Shown here piece by piece: positions 1 through 11,503 of a stretch of 64,000 nucleotides of DNA; position 1 is the first letter of the stretch; every line of letters starts with the position of its first letter. This DNA comes from Sepiola atlantica (Eukaryota; Mollusca; Cephalopoda; Sepiida; Sepiolidae), in contig OY744533.1 of NCBI GenBank assembly GCA_963556195.1, positions 51,035,808 to 51,099,807 on the forward strand, read 5' to 3'. The position numbers were made by a program, and so were the translations under genes. The notes below the pieces were generated by a model. It worked only from the letters and a program-made list of their open reading frames with translations, had not been told where the DNA came from and ran no database searches.

Positions 1-410
1 TTTAAAGTCCAGCAAAACGAAAAATACTAACAGCTAACACCAAAACCATACATAAAATAATTGCATTCATCGACTAAAAATACTAGAAGCAATATTTATT
101 AAAAATAAACAACCCAATATTAACAAAATAGATTTTAATACCGGTACTGACATATTAAATGTATTCCATAATTAAAAAAAAATAATTGATAAATATACAA
201 AAAATAATAAATTAACTAAATAAAATATTTAAAAAGATAAATAAATAAAAAAAATAATATAACAAAAGAAAAGTAATAAATATACAAATACAAAAATAAA
301 TAATAGACTCAACCATATCCTCTTTCTTTTTTTAAACTCTCCCTCCCCCCTCTACCAATAAAATAATTTTCAAAAACACAATAACTCAAGTCTTCTTAAA
401 AATAAAAACC
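1..410. other. AT-rich stretch with no gene
   Basis: This stretch is very AT-rich with many short A and T runs. I see no reading frame, repeat boundary or RNA structure that I can support. Confidence 0.6.
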
Positions 411-413
411 TAC

Positions 414-565
414 TCCCGATGACGACTACGAAGGTCGAAAGCGCTCAAGTGATAACCGAATCAAGAACACTCGGAAACATATTATACCGGCTACCACCGG
501 AGACCAGAAAGCTTGCTCAACGCATCGAGAATATCACAAAAAAGTCAACAAACGCGAAAATCCAC
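414..565 (+). pseudogene. Penelope-like element 5' fragment (N-terminal ORF relic)
   Basis: A short frame reads RLPPETRKLAQRIENITKK, which resembles the N-terminal region of Penelope-like reverse transcriptases (basic helix around 'ETRxxAxRxExLTKK'). The same DNA recurs at 58530-58712, where the frame reads GLPLETRRIARRFENLTKK. Just upstream, at 416-447, is a hammerhead-like core: CGATGA, a short GAC/GUC stem, then GAAAGCGC. Seen directly: the homology between the two loci. Inferred: the Penelope assignment, from remembered family features. The fragment ends at the tRNA-like segment that starts near 565. It is far too short to be functional. Confidence 0.5.
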
Positions 566-652
566 CGGGAGGTGACGGTGGCTAAGTGGTTAACGACACG
601 GACTATTAATGACCTGGCTGTGCCAAGTTCGAATCCAGTTCGTTCCACAGAA
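565..652 (+). mobile_element. tRNA-like SINE head
   Basis: An A-box-like run (TGGCTAAGTGGTTAACG) is followed about 40 bases later by a B box (AGTTCGAATCC), in tRNA-like order and spacing. The acceptor arms do not pair as in a working tRNA, so I read this as the pol III head of a SINE or retrozyme. A similar head lies in reverse at 31455-31540. Any hammerhead downstream is not recognisable. Confidence 0.5.
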
Positions 653-892
653 ATACTTTCACTTAACTTGTTGGCAATCTTCACGTGGTCCCACCTGTAA
701 GTAAGCGAGATCTTTCTAGAAAAAATTCTGGCAATAAAGATATCGGGAAAACGAATGCCAACAATAGAATTATACAATATGAATAAATGAATTTAACAAC
801 GCCAGCATAAATAATGAGTTGCTGCCTAAATATGCATATATATTTAAATATAATTTAAACTATAATAAAATATAGTTTAATATGTTTTAATG

Positions 893-896
<4 letters not shown>

Positions 897-943
<47 letters not shown>
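897..943. repeat. (TA)n microsatellite
   Basis: Pure TA dinucleotide tract of about 45 bases. Confidence 0.95.
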
Positions 944-947
<4 letters not shown>

Positions 948-949
948 TG

Positions 950-1095
950 GGGAGTATTTGTCTAATATCTATTGTTAAAATTTCACAAAAATCAGAGGTC
1001 CAGATTACAACCCCTTACGCCTAGAAGCTGTGTTCCGAAATTCACAAGGATCGGTCGCTTAGTTTAGGATTCAAATAAATATATACACATACCAA

Positions 1096-1099
<4 letters not shown>
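950..1099 (-). repeat. Interspersed repeat fragment shared with 2250-2930, 26460-27470 and 63780-64000
   Basis: Phrases such as 'attcacaaggatcggtcgct', 'ttacgcctagaagctgtgtt' and 'acatacc(t)aacttta' recur at 2230-2350 and 2820-2930, and in reverse orientation at 26460-26570 and 27065-27200. The copies are diverged and AT-rich. The family is unnamed here. A Helitron-type 3' end at 3438 closes one copy, so a non-autonomous Helitron is possible. Orientation is given relative to the copies at 26-27 kb. Confidence 0.45.

Positions 1100-1168
<69 letters not shown>
1100..1168. repeat. (TA)n microsatellite
   Basis: Pure TA tract of about 69 bases. Confidence 0.95.
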
Positions 1169-2929
<1,761 letters not shown>

Positions 2930-3020
<91 letters not shown>

Positions 3021-3142
3021 TTTGTGTATATATATATATATATATATATATCAGATGTGTGTATATATATATATATATATATCAGATTTGTGTATATATA
3101 TATATATATCAGATTTGTGTATATATATATATATATCGGATT

Positions 3143-3198
<56 letters not shown>
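2930..3198. repeat. (TA)n tract with periodic CAGATTTGTG interruptions
   Basis: Long TA tract in which the insert 'TCAGATTTGTG' (with variants CAGATGTGTG and CGGATTTGTA) recurs five or six times at irregular spacing. The interruptions turn part of the tract into a small minisatellite. The insert equals the sequence right after the tract (TCAGATTTATA), which suggests repeated local duplication of the tract edge. Confidence 0.85.
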
Positions 3199-3201
<3 letters not shown>

Positions 3202-3438
3202 TTTATATTTAATTTGATCCATAGTCATTAGACTCCAAATAAACAAGATTCACCGAATATCAATTTCTTCTTAGGATCCCATAAATTTTGGAAATTTTGT
3301 AGAATCAAAATCATGTAAAGGATTTTAGACTTTAGTATCATTATACCTGAATTTTAATCTTCGTAGGGGGACATAAAAGTGATGCAAAACTATTTTTTTC
3401 GGAGATTAATTTTACCCGTCATGGGACGGGTATTCTAG
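3199..3438 (+). mobile_element. Helitron-type 3' end
   Basis: At 3414-3431 there is a perfect 7-bp hairpin, ACCCGTC-ATGG-GACGGGT, followed by ATT and then CTAG at 3435-3438, with T next. A terminal hairpin just before CTRR and a following T is the known 3' signature of Helitrons. The upstream 220 bases match the ends of the repeats near 26820-27030. No Rep/helicase frame is present, so this would be a non-autonomous or truncated copy. Confidence 0.6.
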
Positions 3439-3840
3439 TATATCTATAAAATATAGCCACTCACACAGAGAAGTAGTATGCGTGTGTGTATTTGTGCGTG
3501 TAGACTTGAAAGAGTTATATTGTTCTGTATGTAGGTCGACGTTTACGTAAGACTTCAAAAACATTTAATGTCGAAATCAAAAATTTCTGCAACTCTCGAC
3601 CCGCAACCCGTTCCGCGTGCAAAACAAGGTAATAATATCTTTCGAATGCCACATTAACAACCGAGCAATAAAAAAATAAAAAAATGAAACTTATATCATA
3701 AAATATGCACGTCTTTTTCTATTCTTTTTACTGTCCCATTCAAGTGACCAACCGTCCTATGTCAGAAGTTCTCCCGTCTTTCTCAGGTATTTATGACGTA
3801 GGCATGAGCGAGAGCACATATAAAAACACGCATATAAACA
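3439..3840. other. Unassigned stretch
   Basis: Unique-looking, moderately AT-rich DNA between the Helitron-type end and the first U2-headed SINE. No coding frame or RNA gene is supported. Confidence 0.5.
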
Positions 3841-3844
3841 CGCT

Positions 3845-4222
3845 ACTTGGCCTTTTGGCTAAGATCAAAGTGTAGTATCTGTTCCGATGGATACTGCACC
3901 CCATAGACTGGTATTGTCTTGGCCTTCGGGGCTTGATTTACGCCGGTCTATGGGATTGTCCTGTGCAGTTCTAGGAGGTCCACCCTCCCAGGCTTTACCT
4001 CCCCTCTTTGGGGAGGAGTAAGTTAATTGCTTACTGCTTGAGGCGCCCCTACCGGGGAATGCCGACGGGGCTGCCCAGGCAATTTTTGATGGTCAGAGTG
4101 CTCACCTCTCGGGCGCTGGCTTTTCAACCCCCACTTTCCGACCCGACCTTGGGTCACATCTTACTTGTGGGAGTAGGATAAAACTGGCCTTGTGCCTAAC
4201 TCCTGGAGAGGAGTAAATAAAA
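3845..4222 (+). mobile_element. U2-snRNA-headed SINE, copy 1
   Basis: The first about 45 bases follow the 5' end of U2 snRNA: GGCCTTTTGGCTAAGATCA, one extra A, then GTGTAGTATCTGTTC, including the branch-site-pairing GUAGUA. After that the sequence leaves U2. A body of about 330 bases follows, with an internal hairpin (CCCATAGACTGG pairing with CCGGTCTATGGG), a second hairpin (CTCCCCTCTTTGGGGAGGAG), and a tail ending in GGAGTAAATAAAA. Flanks AAACACGCTA and AAACACGGCT look like a diverged target-site duplication. A true U2 gene would continue into the Sm site and 3' stem-loops, which are absent. Confidence 0.8.
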
Positions 4223-4347
4223 CACGGCTGTGGAAGTGGAAAACACGCCAACTGGAGATCTCGGAAAGGATTGTTTCAGAAAATCTCTGGAGACCTGTTT
4301 GGTTTTAGTTTTTCGCCCTCTTCATTAAAAATAACGTAAAATGTAAG

Positions 4348-4570
4348 CATTTGCCTTTTGGCTACGAGCAAAGTGTAGTATCTGTTATGATACTACTTTT
4401 CATCTTTTCTGTCCTCAGTCCGTGAAGGAGAACTCCTTCTAGACTGAGGTAATTTCATATTTTTGTCTACATCCAGAGTGCTCCTTTTGGGGGTGTTGGA
4501 TTTCCTTACAGTAAAAACCACCAACTTTGTATCTTACTCTTCCCTCGTGGGGGGGGGGGGGCAAGTAAAT
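4348..4570 (+). mobile_element. Variant U2-headed repeat with a different body
   Basis: The head reads TTGCCTTTTGGCTACGAGCA then AAGTGTAGTATCTGTT, again U2-like, but the body differs from the main SINE. It has a short hairpin (GTAGTATC / GATACTAC), a second one (CTCAGTC...GACTGAG), then 'cagagtgctcc' and a tail with 'atcttactct', a G run and GCAAGTAAATA. The order of parts parallels the main family, so it is probably an older subfamily. Confidence 0.6.
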
Positions 4571-4957
4571 ATGAACTCACTTTTATCAGTTACTTTTTTC
4601 TATATAATAAAATGAAGCCGGTCTATTTCTTGAAGTTTGTCATCAATAGCTTTCGTACTACAAAGTCAATACTTGATACTGACTAGTCAGTCAATTACGA
4701 TAATTATCGGTTTCTGTTCTTTAAATTTAAATTCTAACCGATTTCATCGATAGCAGACTATCTCCGACCCGTAATTTTCTTTAGTAAGAAACAAGTTTAG
4801 ATATACATCGGCAATTTCCATTAGTTAATTATCTCATATCATTAACCAACAAAATCACTGCGTTTGTCACAAATACGAGAATTGTAAATTGCGTCCACCT
4901 ACAGTCGTTAGGCAATACTTATTCACATATTTCTTTTTATTTGCATCAAAACCTCGC
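4571..4957. other. Unassigned stretch
   Basis: No supported feature. The phrase 'catcaatagctttcgtactacaaa' has a relative near 29165, so part of it is interspersed repeat. Confidence 0.4.
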
Positions 4958-4959
4958 TC

Positions 4960-5272
4960 TTGGCCTTTTGGCTAAGATCAAAGTGTAGTATCTGTTCCGA
5001 TGGATACTGCACGCCTGTCCTGTGCAGTTCTAGGAGGTCCACCCTCCCAGGCTTTGCCTCCCCTCTTTGGGGAGGAGTAAGTTTATTGCTTACTGTCTGA
5101 GGCGCCCCTACCGGGGAATGCCGACGGGGCTGCCCAGGCAATTTTTAAATGGCCAGAGTGCTCACCTCTCGAGCGCTGGCTTTTCAAACCCCACTTTCTC
5201 GACCCGATCTTGGGTCGCATCTTACTTGTGGGAGTAAGATAAAACTGGCCTTGTGCCTAACTCCTGGGGAGG
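4960..5272 (+). mobile_element. U2-snRNA-headed SINE, copy 2, with target-site duplication
   Basis: Same family as 3845-4222. The head TTGGCCTTTTGGCTAAGATC is intact, and the tail ends GGAGTAAATAAA. The element is bracketed by AAAACCTCGCTCT on both sides (about 4949-4961 and 5280-5292), a 13-bp target-site duplication. This shows insertion by target-primed reverse transcription as a unit. The copy lacks the internal CCCATAGAC hairpin: the sequence runs from GATACTGCAC straight into GCCTGTCCTGTGCAG. It is therefore a structural variant or precise internal deletion. Confidence 0.85.
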
Positions 5273-5465
5273 AGTAAATAAAACCTCGCTCTATGGTTAT
5301 TTCCTCATTAATTTTCTTAAATAGATTTTTTTTAAAGCCCTTCGACAAATACGCGTTTTCTTACGTCAAAATTCGTATGTTAACATTTAGAATTACATAT
5401 AACTTTTAAGATAACAAATAGAAATAATTTTCCGTCGCATGTGTTTATGTGTGTGAGAATTAAAA

Positions 5466-5479
5466 AGCAGAGAGAGAGC

Positions 5480-5538
<59 letters not shown>

Positions 5539-5556
5539 TGTGAGTGAGTGTGTGGA
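5466..5556. repeat. (GT)n microsatellite
   Basis: A short GA run followed by about 60 bases of GT, grading into GTGAGT units. Confidence 0.9.
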
Positions 5557-5816
5557 AGTGAGTGACAGAAAAATACACAGAGAGAGTTTTTAAGAAAAAT
5601 GTTACATACGCTTTTCGTCATTTCACTATTTATTCTTAAAGTATTAGATTTCAGTCTTCTAAATGATATTAAACATGCAAGTTAAAATAACGCGACTGGG
5701 GATTTTTACAGAGACAGAGAGGGAAAGAGAAAAAGAGAAAGATCGTTTAAAAGAAAGATGTCACACTTCTTTTAAACTTTTCTATTCTGTTATCCGGGCA
5801 ACACCAACTATCCTTG

Positions 5817-5817
<1 letters not shown>

Positions 5818-5862
<45 letters not shown>
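5818..5862. repeat. (TA)n microsatellite abutting a hammerhead motif
   Basis: TA tract that ends directly at the AGCCGCA stem I strand of the hammerhead motif that follows. Confidence 0.95.
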
Positions 5863-5864
<2 letters not shown>

Positions 5865-5908
5865 CCGCACTGATGAGCTGTTAAACAGCGAAACAGTCTA
5901 TATGGCTC
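5863..5908 (+). ncRNA. Hammerhead ribozyme motif (partly decayed)
   Basis: CTGATGA at 5870-5876 is followed by a perfect 4-bp stem II (GCTG-TTAAA-CAGC) and GAAAC at 5890-5894. Stem I (AGCCGCA with TATGGCT) has one mismatch, and the expected NUH before it is altered compared with the sister copy at 62704-62751. I read it as a decayed type I hammerhead of the Penelope/retrozyme kind. It forms a direct pair with the motif at 6084-6134, about 220 bases away. Confidence 0.6.
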
Positions 5909-5989
5909 GTTCCTTTCATTAAAGTCGAACGCTCTATGACGTCAAGCCGCCGAAAAAGTGTTAAAATTATCACCGTTTATTCGCTGTTC

Positions 5990-6068
5990 AACTAAGCCGA
6001 GTGGTTAAGGAGTCGGATTTGAATTACAAAATACTCGTAGTCCGGGGTTTCGAATCGCATGACCGGTA
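5990..6068 (+). mobile_element. tRNA-like head of a tRNA/hammerhead element
   Basis: The A-box-like run AGCCGAGTGGTTAAGG and B-box-like run GGTTTCGAATCGC sit about 40 bases apart, as in a Ser/Leu-type tRNA with a variable arm. It lies 16 bases upstream of a well-formed hammerhead. Together the two hammerheads and this head look like a small retrozyme with a monomer of about 220 bases. (TA)n tracts flank both sides. Confidence 0.65.
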
Positions 6069-6083
6069 GTTAATAGTCATATC

Positions 6084-6134
6084 TCTATGCTGATGAGTCT
6101 CTATCATTAAGGACGAAACGTGTACGTACATAGA
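6084..6134 (+). ncRNA. Hammerhead ribozyme motif, well formed (type I)
   Basis: Stem I is TCTATG pairing with CATAGA (6 bp). The core CTGATGA (6090-6096) is followed by stem II (GTCT with GGAC, one G-U pair) and GAAAC (6115-6119). Stem III is 3 bp (ACG-TGTA-CGT). The predicted cleavage site is after GTA at 6126-6128, which fits NUH. All conserved core bases are present. A stem III this short is typical of hammerheads in Penelope-like elements and animal retrozymes, where dimers are thought to help cleavage. Whether it cleaves is untested. Confidence 0.75.
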
Positions 6135-6155
6135 TAATAAACAATAACAAATATT

Positions 6156-6158
<3 letters not shown>

Positions 6159-6207
<49 letters not shown>
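6159..6207. repeat. (TA)n microsatellite
   Basis: Pure TA tract 25 bases downstream of the hammerhead motif. Confidence 0.95.
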
Positions 6208-6211
<4 letters not shown>

Positions 6212-8330
6212 GTGTTTCACCGTTTTGCGGCTTACGCGTGGCTGTTTTTAACGAGATTGAAAATTCTTTTTTTTAAGTATTATAAATAATGTTTTTATAT
6301 TAATTCCTAGTGCGATAAAAGTATGCTCAATATTGGGGATAGAGCATTAAAAGAAAAAGATAATAAACCAAATGTAAAGTTACATACTTTACAAGTTTAT
6401 TATATTTAAATATTACAACCAGGAATATTTAATAAGAAAGTCTTTTAAACCATTTTTGTTTTCAAAAAATAAGTCCTATCAGCAGAAGGAACAAACAATG
6501 AATTATTAAACATTGAAAATAAAATTTACAATCGCTTATGAGTTCCGAAGGAAACAAAAACAATTCATGTATGCAGCATGAGCAGAAAATCCCTGTAATG
6601 CTGAATCTCCAAATACATTATGAGGTGTTAAAATATCATCCATTAGAATAATATAAAGGATATTGGGTTTTAGAAAAATAGGTAAAATAGTCAACATTCA
6701 ATATATTTGAATAACAATAGATAAATGTATGATGCCACCAATGCGTTTTCCTTGGCATTATTTTAAGTTACGGGTGAAGTTAAAAGAAAAAAGAAAGAAA
6801 AAAAGACAAAAGAACAAAGAAAGTATAGCAATAGTGGAACGTTACAAAAACGCTGAGAATTTAAAAATAATTTTCAATTTTTTTTAACTTAAAAAGGACG
6901 CTACAGATTTTAAGTTAAGGAAGTAAACGTATTTAAAGTAAAATAAAATATAATATAAATAAAAATAAACGTTTCGGAAATAAATAGGAAATGAAAATTG
7001 AAAGATAAAAATAAAATTTGTTATGTACATAAAAATTAATTATAAATTGGGAATTAATTAAAATACGAAACAGTTTTCAAGAAAACTTTAGGTATACAAA
7101 ACTAGATAAGACAAAGTCAATTGCTGAGTAAAAAACAGAATCACGATCTAATAAACTAGAATAGAAGTAAATATATGCACCGTGTTATATTAAATAAGTT
7201 AAATTAAGATTAACTAAAAGAATTATTTAATATTTATTTGTTAGTTTATGTTTATCCTTGCATTACGGAAAAATGAATTATGTAAACAAAATCTCTTTAT
7301 TTGTCTATGAAAGCTATCGAAATTTTTTTTAATTTAAGTTTTGGGGGATAATAAACAGTATAATTGTGAGTTTTCTTAACTTTATTTATAGATTCCATAC
7401 ATAATTAATTAAAAACAAATATAAGAACTAGCCTTAGGGGTAACTACTGACGAAAATAAATCTCATTGGAATATTAAATCACAACGTTAAAAATGGTATC
7501 TAGGAAAAATTGGACTGTTACTATACTTAGAATGACGAAAACCAAAAATAAATTATGAGTTGAAAAGTATCATGTTATAATGAAAGTGGATAAACTAGTA
7601 CTACTATATTTATTGAGCGCATAGAAAACGATTTTTTATATTGTTTGATTCGACTGTTTACGAAACTATCTTGTTGTGCCTTTTTCTTTCTTCTTTTGTC
7701 TCCAAAAATATTTGTCTGAAGTTTCTTATGATTCCTCTATTCTCTCTTTTTATCCACCCCCCCCCCCCCCGTCGGCAACAGACAATTCTGAAGTCAACTT
7801 CGCACTTAAACTCTAAAAAAACAAAAAAGGAATAAAAGAATCATGGTTATATTATGTAAATGTAATCATAACTAAAATATTGGAAACAATTCTGTTCATT
7901 TATTGAAATTAAATGTTTAAACTTTATAATGAAAAAAATACTGAATTAATTTTCGTAAGAAAATTCATAAAAGTATTTTTATATGTTTAATGGGTGGATA
8001 ATAATTAAAATTTTTATAAGTTAATATTAGTAATAAGCAAGGAAAAGGTTACAATTTTTAATTATTTATAAATATCAATCTACTGGGTGTGATTAATACA
8101 ACATTAATAGTTAATATAATTAAATAAAAACAAGTGCAAGGGACTTAACTCTTTATTAAAACAAAGGTTAAAAAGAAAAGATCGATATTGTAATTATAAT
8201 TTTAAATAAGTTAATTAATTAAGCTTCCTGAAGTTGCCGCACTTCTCGATACTTAGTTAACACACACCGGGACATCATTGCGGCAAAAATAAATAACACG
8301 CAACACCAATTACAACAATACATTCTAGCG
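6208..8330. other. AT-rich stretch with no gene
   Basis: About 2.1 kb of very AT-rich DNA with a C run near 7757-7770. The short frames present have no recognisable motif. Nothing further can be supported. Confidence 0.55.
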
Positions 8331-8354
8331 AACTTCCCTATGAACACCACAGGC

Positions 8355-8612
8355 ATATGTCACCTCACATACATTGTATATCGCATTCAGTGCACTACAT
8401 GCAACAAATTCTACATGTTAGAATCAAAGAACACCTACAAACGCGCACCTATTCCTTCCACAAACAGCACCAAACATAAATCAAGATAGATATTCTGACC
8501 ATGGAAAGAAACATCGGCAACCTTTGGATAAAGGAATATTTACTGATAGCAAAATTGCACCCCGAAATTAAAAACCGACTCGAATTAGGTTCATCATTTT
8601 TAGTTTGATACA
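8355..8612 (+). pseudogene. GIY-YIG endonuclease relic (retroelement C-terminus)
   Basis: One frame reads YIVYRIQCTTCNKFY, then after a small deletion and frame change RIKEHLQTRTYSFHK, a stop, and IDILTMERNIGNLWIKEYLL followed by IAKLHPEIKNRLELG. This fits the C-terminal GIY-YIG nuclease region of retroelements (Penelope-like or a related class): 'I.Y.I.C..C...Y', an Arg-containing helix 'R.KEH', and a closing 'N.RIKEA..I....P..N' helix. The YIG strand itself is deleted. There is a frameshift and an in-frame stop, so it is dead. Confidence 0.55.
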
Positions 8613-8906
8613 TACAGTTCCAAATCTCTACGTGCACATACGTATACTTCAAATGAAAAAAATAAATTTATACACATAACATTTACAAAAATTATAACAT
8701 TGGAACGTCGACCTGGCATAGTCCACATCTCATCTCAATAAAAAAAATGGATAAATATTTGAATAATTATATAGAATACTTTAAAAGCATAGCATAATTT
8801 ATACCACAAAGCAAATATATAAGATAAACAACAAATTAGATAAATAATGTTAACCCTTAAATAAATATTTAAACCACAATAAGCTTAGGCCGAAAATACC
8901 CACTTT

Positions 8907-8908
8907 AT

Positions 8909-8966
<58 letters not shown>
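8907..8966. repeat. (AAT)n microsatellite
   Basis: About 20 units of TAA/AAT. Confidence 0.95.
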
Positions 8967-9039
8967 GAATTAGGCTGAACAACATTTGCAATATAGGATT
9001 AATACTTACTTAACATTGAATGCCGAATAAGAAAAATAA

Positions 9040-9078
9040 AATAATTAATTAATTAATTAATTAATTAATTAATTAATA
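9040..9078. repeat. (AATT)n microsatellite
   Basis: About ten TTAA/AATT units. Confidence 0.95.
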
Positions 9079-9179
9079 TTGAGACTACCCTCGACGAGAA
9101 TATTCACTTTATACCAATAATAGTTAGGCCTAGAAACTAATAGTATTCGCTATATGGGAGTAATTTTTACTTCATCATC

Positions 9180-10105
9180 GAATACAGAATTAGAAAATAA
9201 ATAATAACTGAACTAACAAAGAATAATAATAAAGCTTTCGCCTTTATGAACTAGTAACCCAAAAACAGATCTTAAATAACAAGGGCGATTTCTACTTTCG
9301 GCGGAGTTGCTTCCCTTGTCTAGAAAAATGTTAACTAAACTGAACGGGCGAAGGATAAATAAAATTTAATTTAAAATAAAAATTTATAAAATTTATAAAA
9401 TATACGTAATAAATTTTGTTTTTAAATCTTGAAATAATAATATCAAATACAGAATTAGACAAATAAATAAATAAAGCAATGACTAAACTAACAAATGAAT
9501 AATAATAAGCCTACACCTTTATAAACATGTAACTTAACACGGACGCCTACAACTCTCGGCGGAGTTGTCTCCCTTGTCTAGAAAAATATAAACTAATTAA
9601 TTAAAACAAACTGAACACAGGAACGGACGAAGAATAAATAAAATGAAATTTAAATTTTAAAAAATTTTAATTTTATAAAATATACGTAATAAAAGAATTT
9701 AAAATTTAATAGTGACATTGACACTAATAAAATCAAAGACGAACAGTGGATTTGAAACAAAAATTTTTTTAAATTATTTTAATTTTGATTTGAAATCAAT
9801 TTCATTTCTTGTTGAATAGCTCTCACCAGTAACGGACTTCCTATCACGTTTGAATTAAGGTTAAACACACATCTGAAGAAGGGAAAGAATTAAGGTTAAT
9901 CATGCATCTGATGAAAGGAAATGTTCCCGAAATATCGTATAATATAGAACTTCTATCAAACCACACTGACGCAAGTAAGATTGTAATATAATAAAATACA
10001 AAACAAAAAATGTAAACTAAACTGAACGCACGAACCGGTGCAGAATAAATAACATTTAATTTTAAAAATTTAAAAATTAAATTCATAAAATATACGTAAT
10101 CAAAA
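9180..10105. repeat. Three diverged tandem copies of a roughly 260-400-bp unit
   Basis: The phrase 'ggcggagttg(c/t)(t/c)tcccttgtctaga' occurs at about 9301 and 9560. 'aaatgttaactaaactgaac' and its variants occur at about 9326, 9586 and 10010, followed each time by an AT-rich block ending 'aaaatatacgtaat'. The third unit contains CTGATGAAAGGAAATGTTCC then CGAAA at 9907-9935, a hammerhead-like core with a 4-bp GGAA/TTCC stem but no convincing stem I. I recognise no coding frame. Confidence 0.55.
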
Positions 10106-10227
10106 AAAAAATATTGTATTAATAAAAAAAGGTGGAAACTGTATGAATCATTCCACTGTTATGTCTTAATTTGCTTCAGTTCGTGTCTATCCGTTACACC
10201 CCTGCATTGTATTGCCTTCTATAAATT

Positions 10228-10229
<2 letters not shown>

Positions 10230-10318
<89 letters not shown>

Positions 10319-10320
10319 TG
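10230..10320. repeat. (TG)n microsatellite
   Basis: TG tract of about 85 bases ending in TGCGCGTGCG. Confidence 0.95.
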
Positions 10321-10794
10321 CGAAAAAGACAAACGGAAAAAAACAAATTTAAATACAGGAATAAATCGTCAAGAAACGAGAGATTTTACCGGTTTCGTTC
10401 GCATCAATGAACGTCTTCAGAAAAGTGAAGATTTTAAATTTATTCGATAACGATAAAAACATAGGAAAAAGAAGAACGCACAACGGGATATTATTGGCAC
10501 GTGTTTAACTATTTAAAAAAAAAAAGAATAATAAAACTCGTGCAGAGAGGCGTTAAAATGGGAAAAGGGGAGGGAGAAAAGAAAAAGAAGAAGAAAAAGG
10601 AAATGAAATGGAAATATGGATGAAATGTAGTACAAAGGAAATATTACTTTAACAGGGACCGCAGTTATTTAAGCAGTGGCGTGATATATTGCATTGTTTT
10701 AGTGCAGTTTTTGACAGGTGTTTCTTTTTTACTGAATGAGACTGTATAGAATGAGTATAAGTGGAAAAGAAACACATTTAAACTACGCGCGAGG

Positions 10795-10825
10795 TGAGGT
10801 AGATAGATACAGAGGGAGAGAGAGG

Positions 10826-10892
<67 letters not shown>

Positions 10893-11048
10893 GACAGAGA
10901 GACAGACAGAGAGAAAGAGAGAGAGATCAAAAGATAGATAGACAGGGCAAGAGATAAATAGATATATATAGAGAGAGACATAGATAGATAGTGTGAGAGA
11001 TAGGTAAATAGAGAGAGAGAGCGTGCGCGAGAGATAGACAAAATGAAC

Positions 11049-11102
<54 letters not shown>

Positions 11103-11162
11103 AATGAACAGATAGATAGATAGCTAGATAGATAGATAGATAGATAGATAGACAAAATGAAC

Positions 11163-11208
<46 letters not shown>

Positions 11209-11315
11209 AATGAACAGATAGATAGATAGCTAGATAGATAGATAGATAGATAGATAGACAAAATGAACAGATAGATAGATAGCTAGATAGCTAGATAGCT
11301 AGATAGCTAGCTAGC

Positions 11316-11383
<68 letters not shown>

Positions 11384-11393
11384 CAAAATGAAC

Positions 11394-11456
<63 letters not shown>

Positions 11457-11503
11457 AAGAAAGAAAGAAAGAAAGAAGGAAAGAAAGAAAGAAAGAAAGA
11501 AAG
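10795..11503. repeat. Large compound (GATA)n / (GAAA)n array
   Basis: About 700 bases of GATA repeats with embedded GAGA stretches, periodic 'gacaaaatgaacagata' interruptions at about 11037, 11100, 11150, 11207, 11259 and 11385, some GATAGCTA variants, and a GAAA/GAAG end from about 11455. The recurring ACAAAATGAACA block gives higher-order structure. The SIYLSIYL frames on the minus strand are by-products. Confidence 0.9.

Noticed and set aside
3845..4222. A genuine U2 snRNA gene
   Set aside because: Only the first about 45 bases match U2. The Sm site and 3' stem-loops are absent, and the same body recurs in ten copies.
5990..6068. A functional tRNA gene
   Set aside because: A and B boxes are present, but the acceptor and anticodon arms do not form a convincing cloverleaf and the B box is altered.
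9907..9945. Hammerhead in the third tandem unit (CTGATGAAAGGAAATG...CCCGAAA)
   Set aside because: A 4-bp stem and GAAA exist, but the stem is offset and no stem I can be drawn. I mention it only inside the repeat entry.
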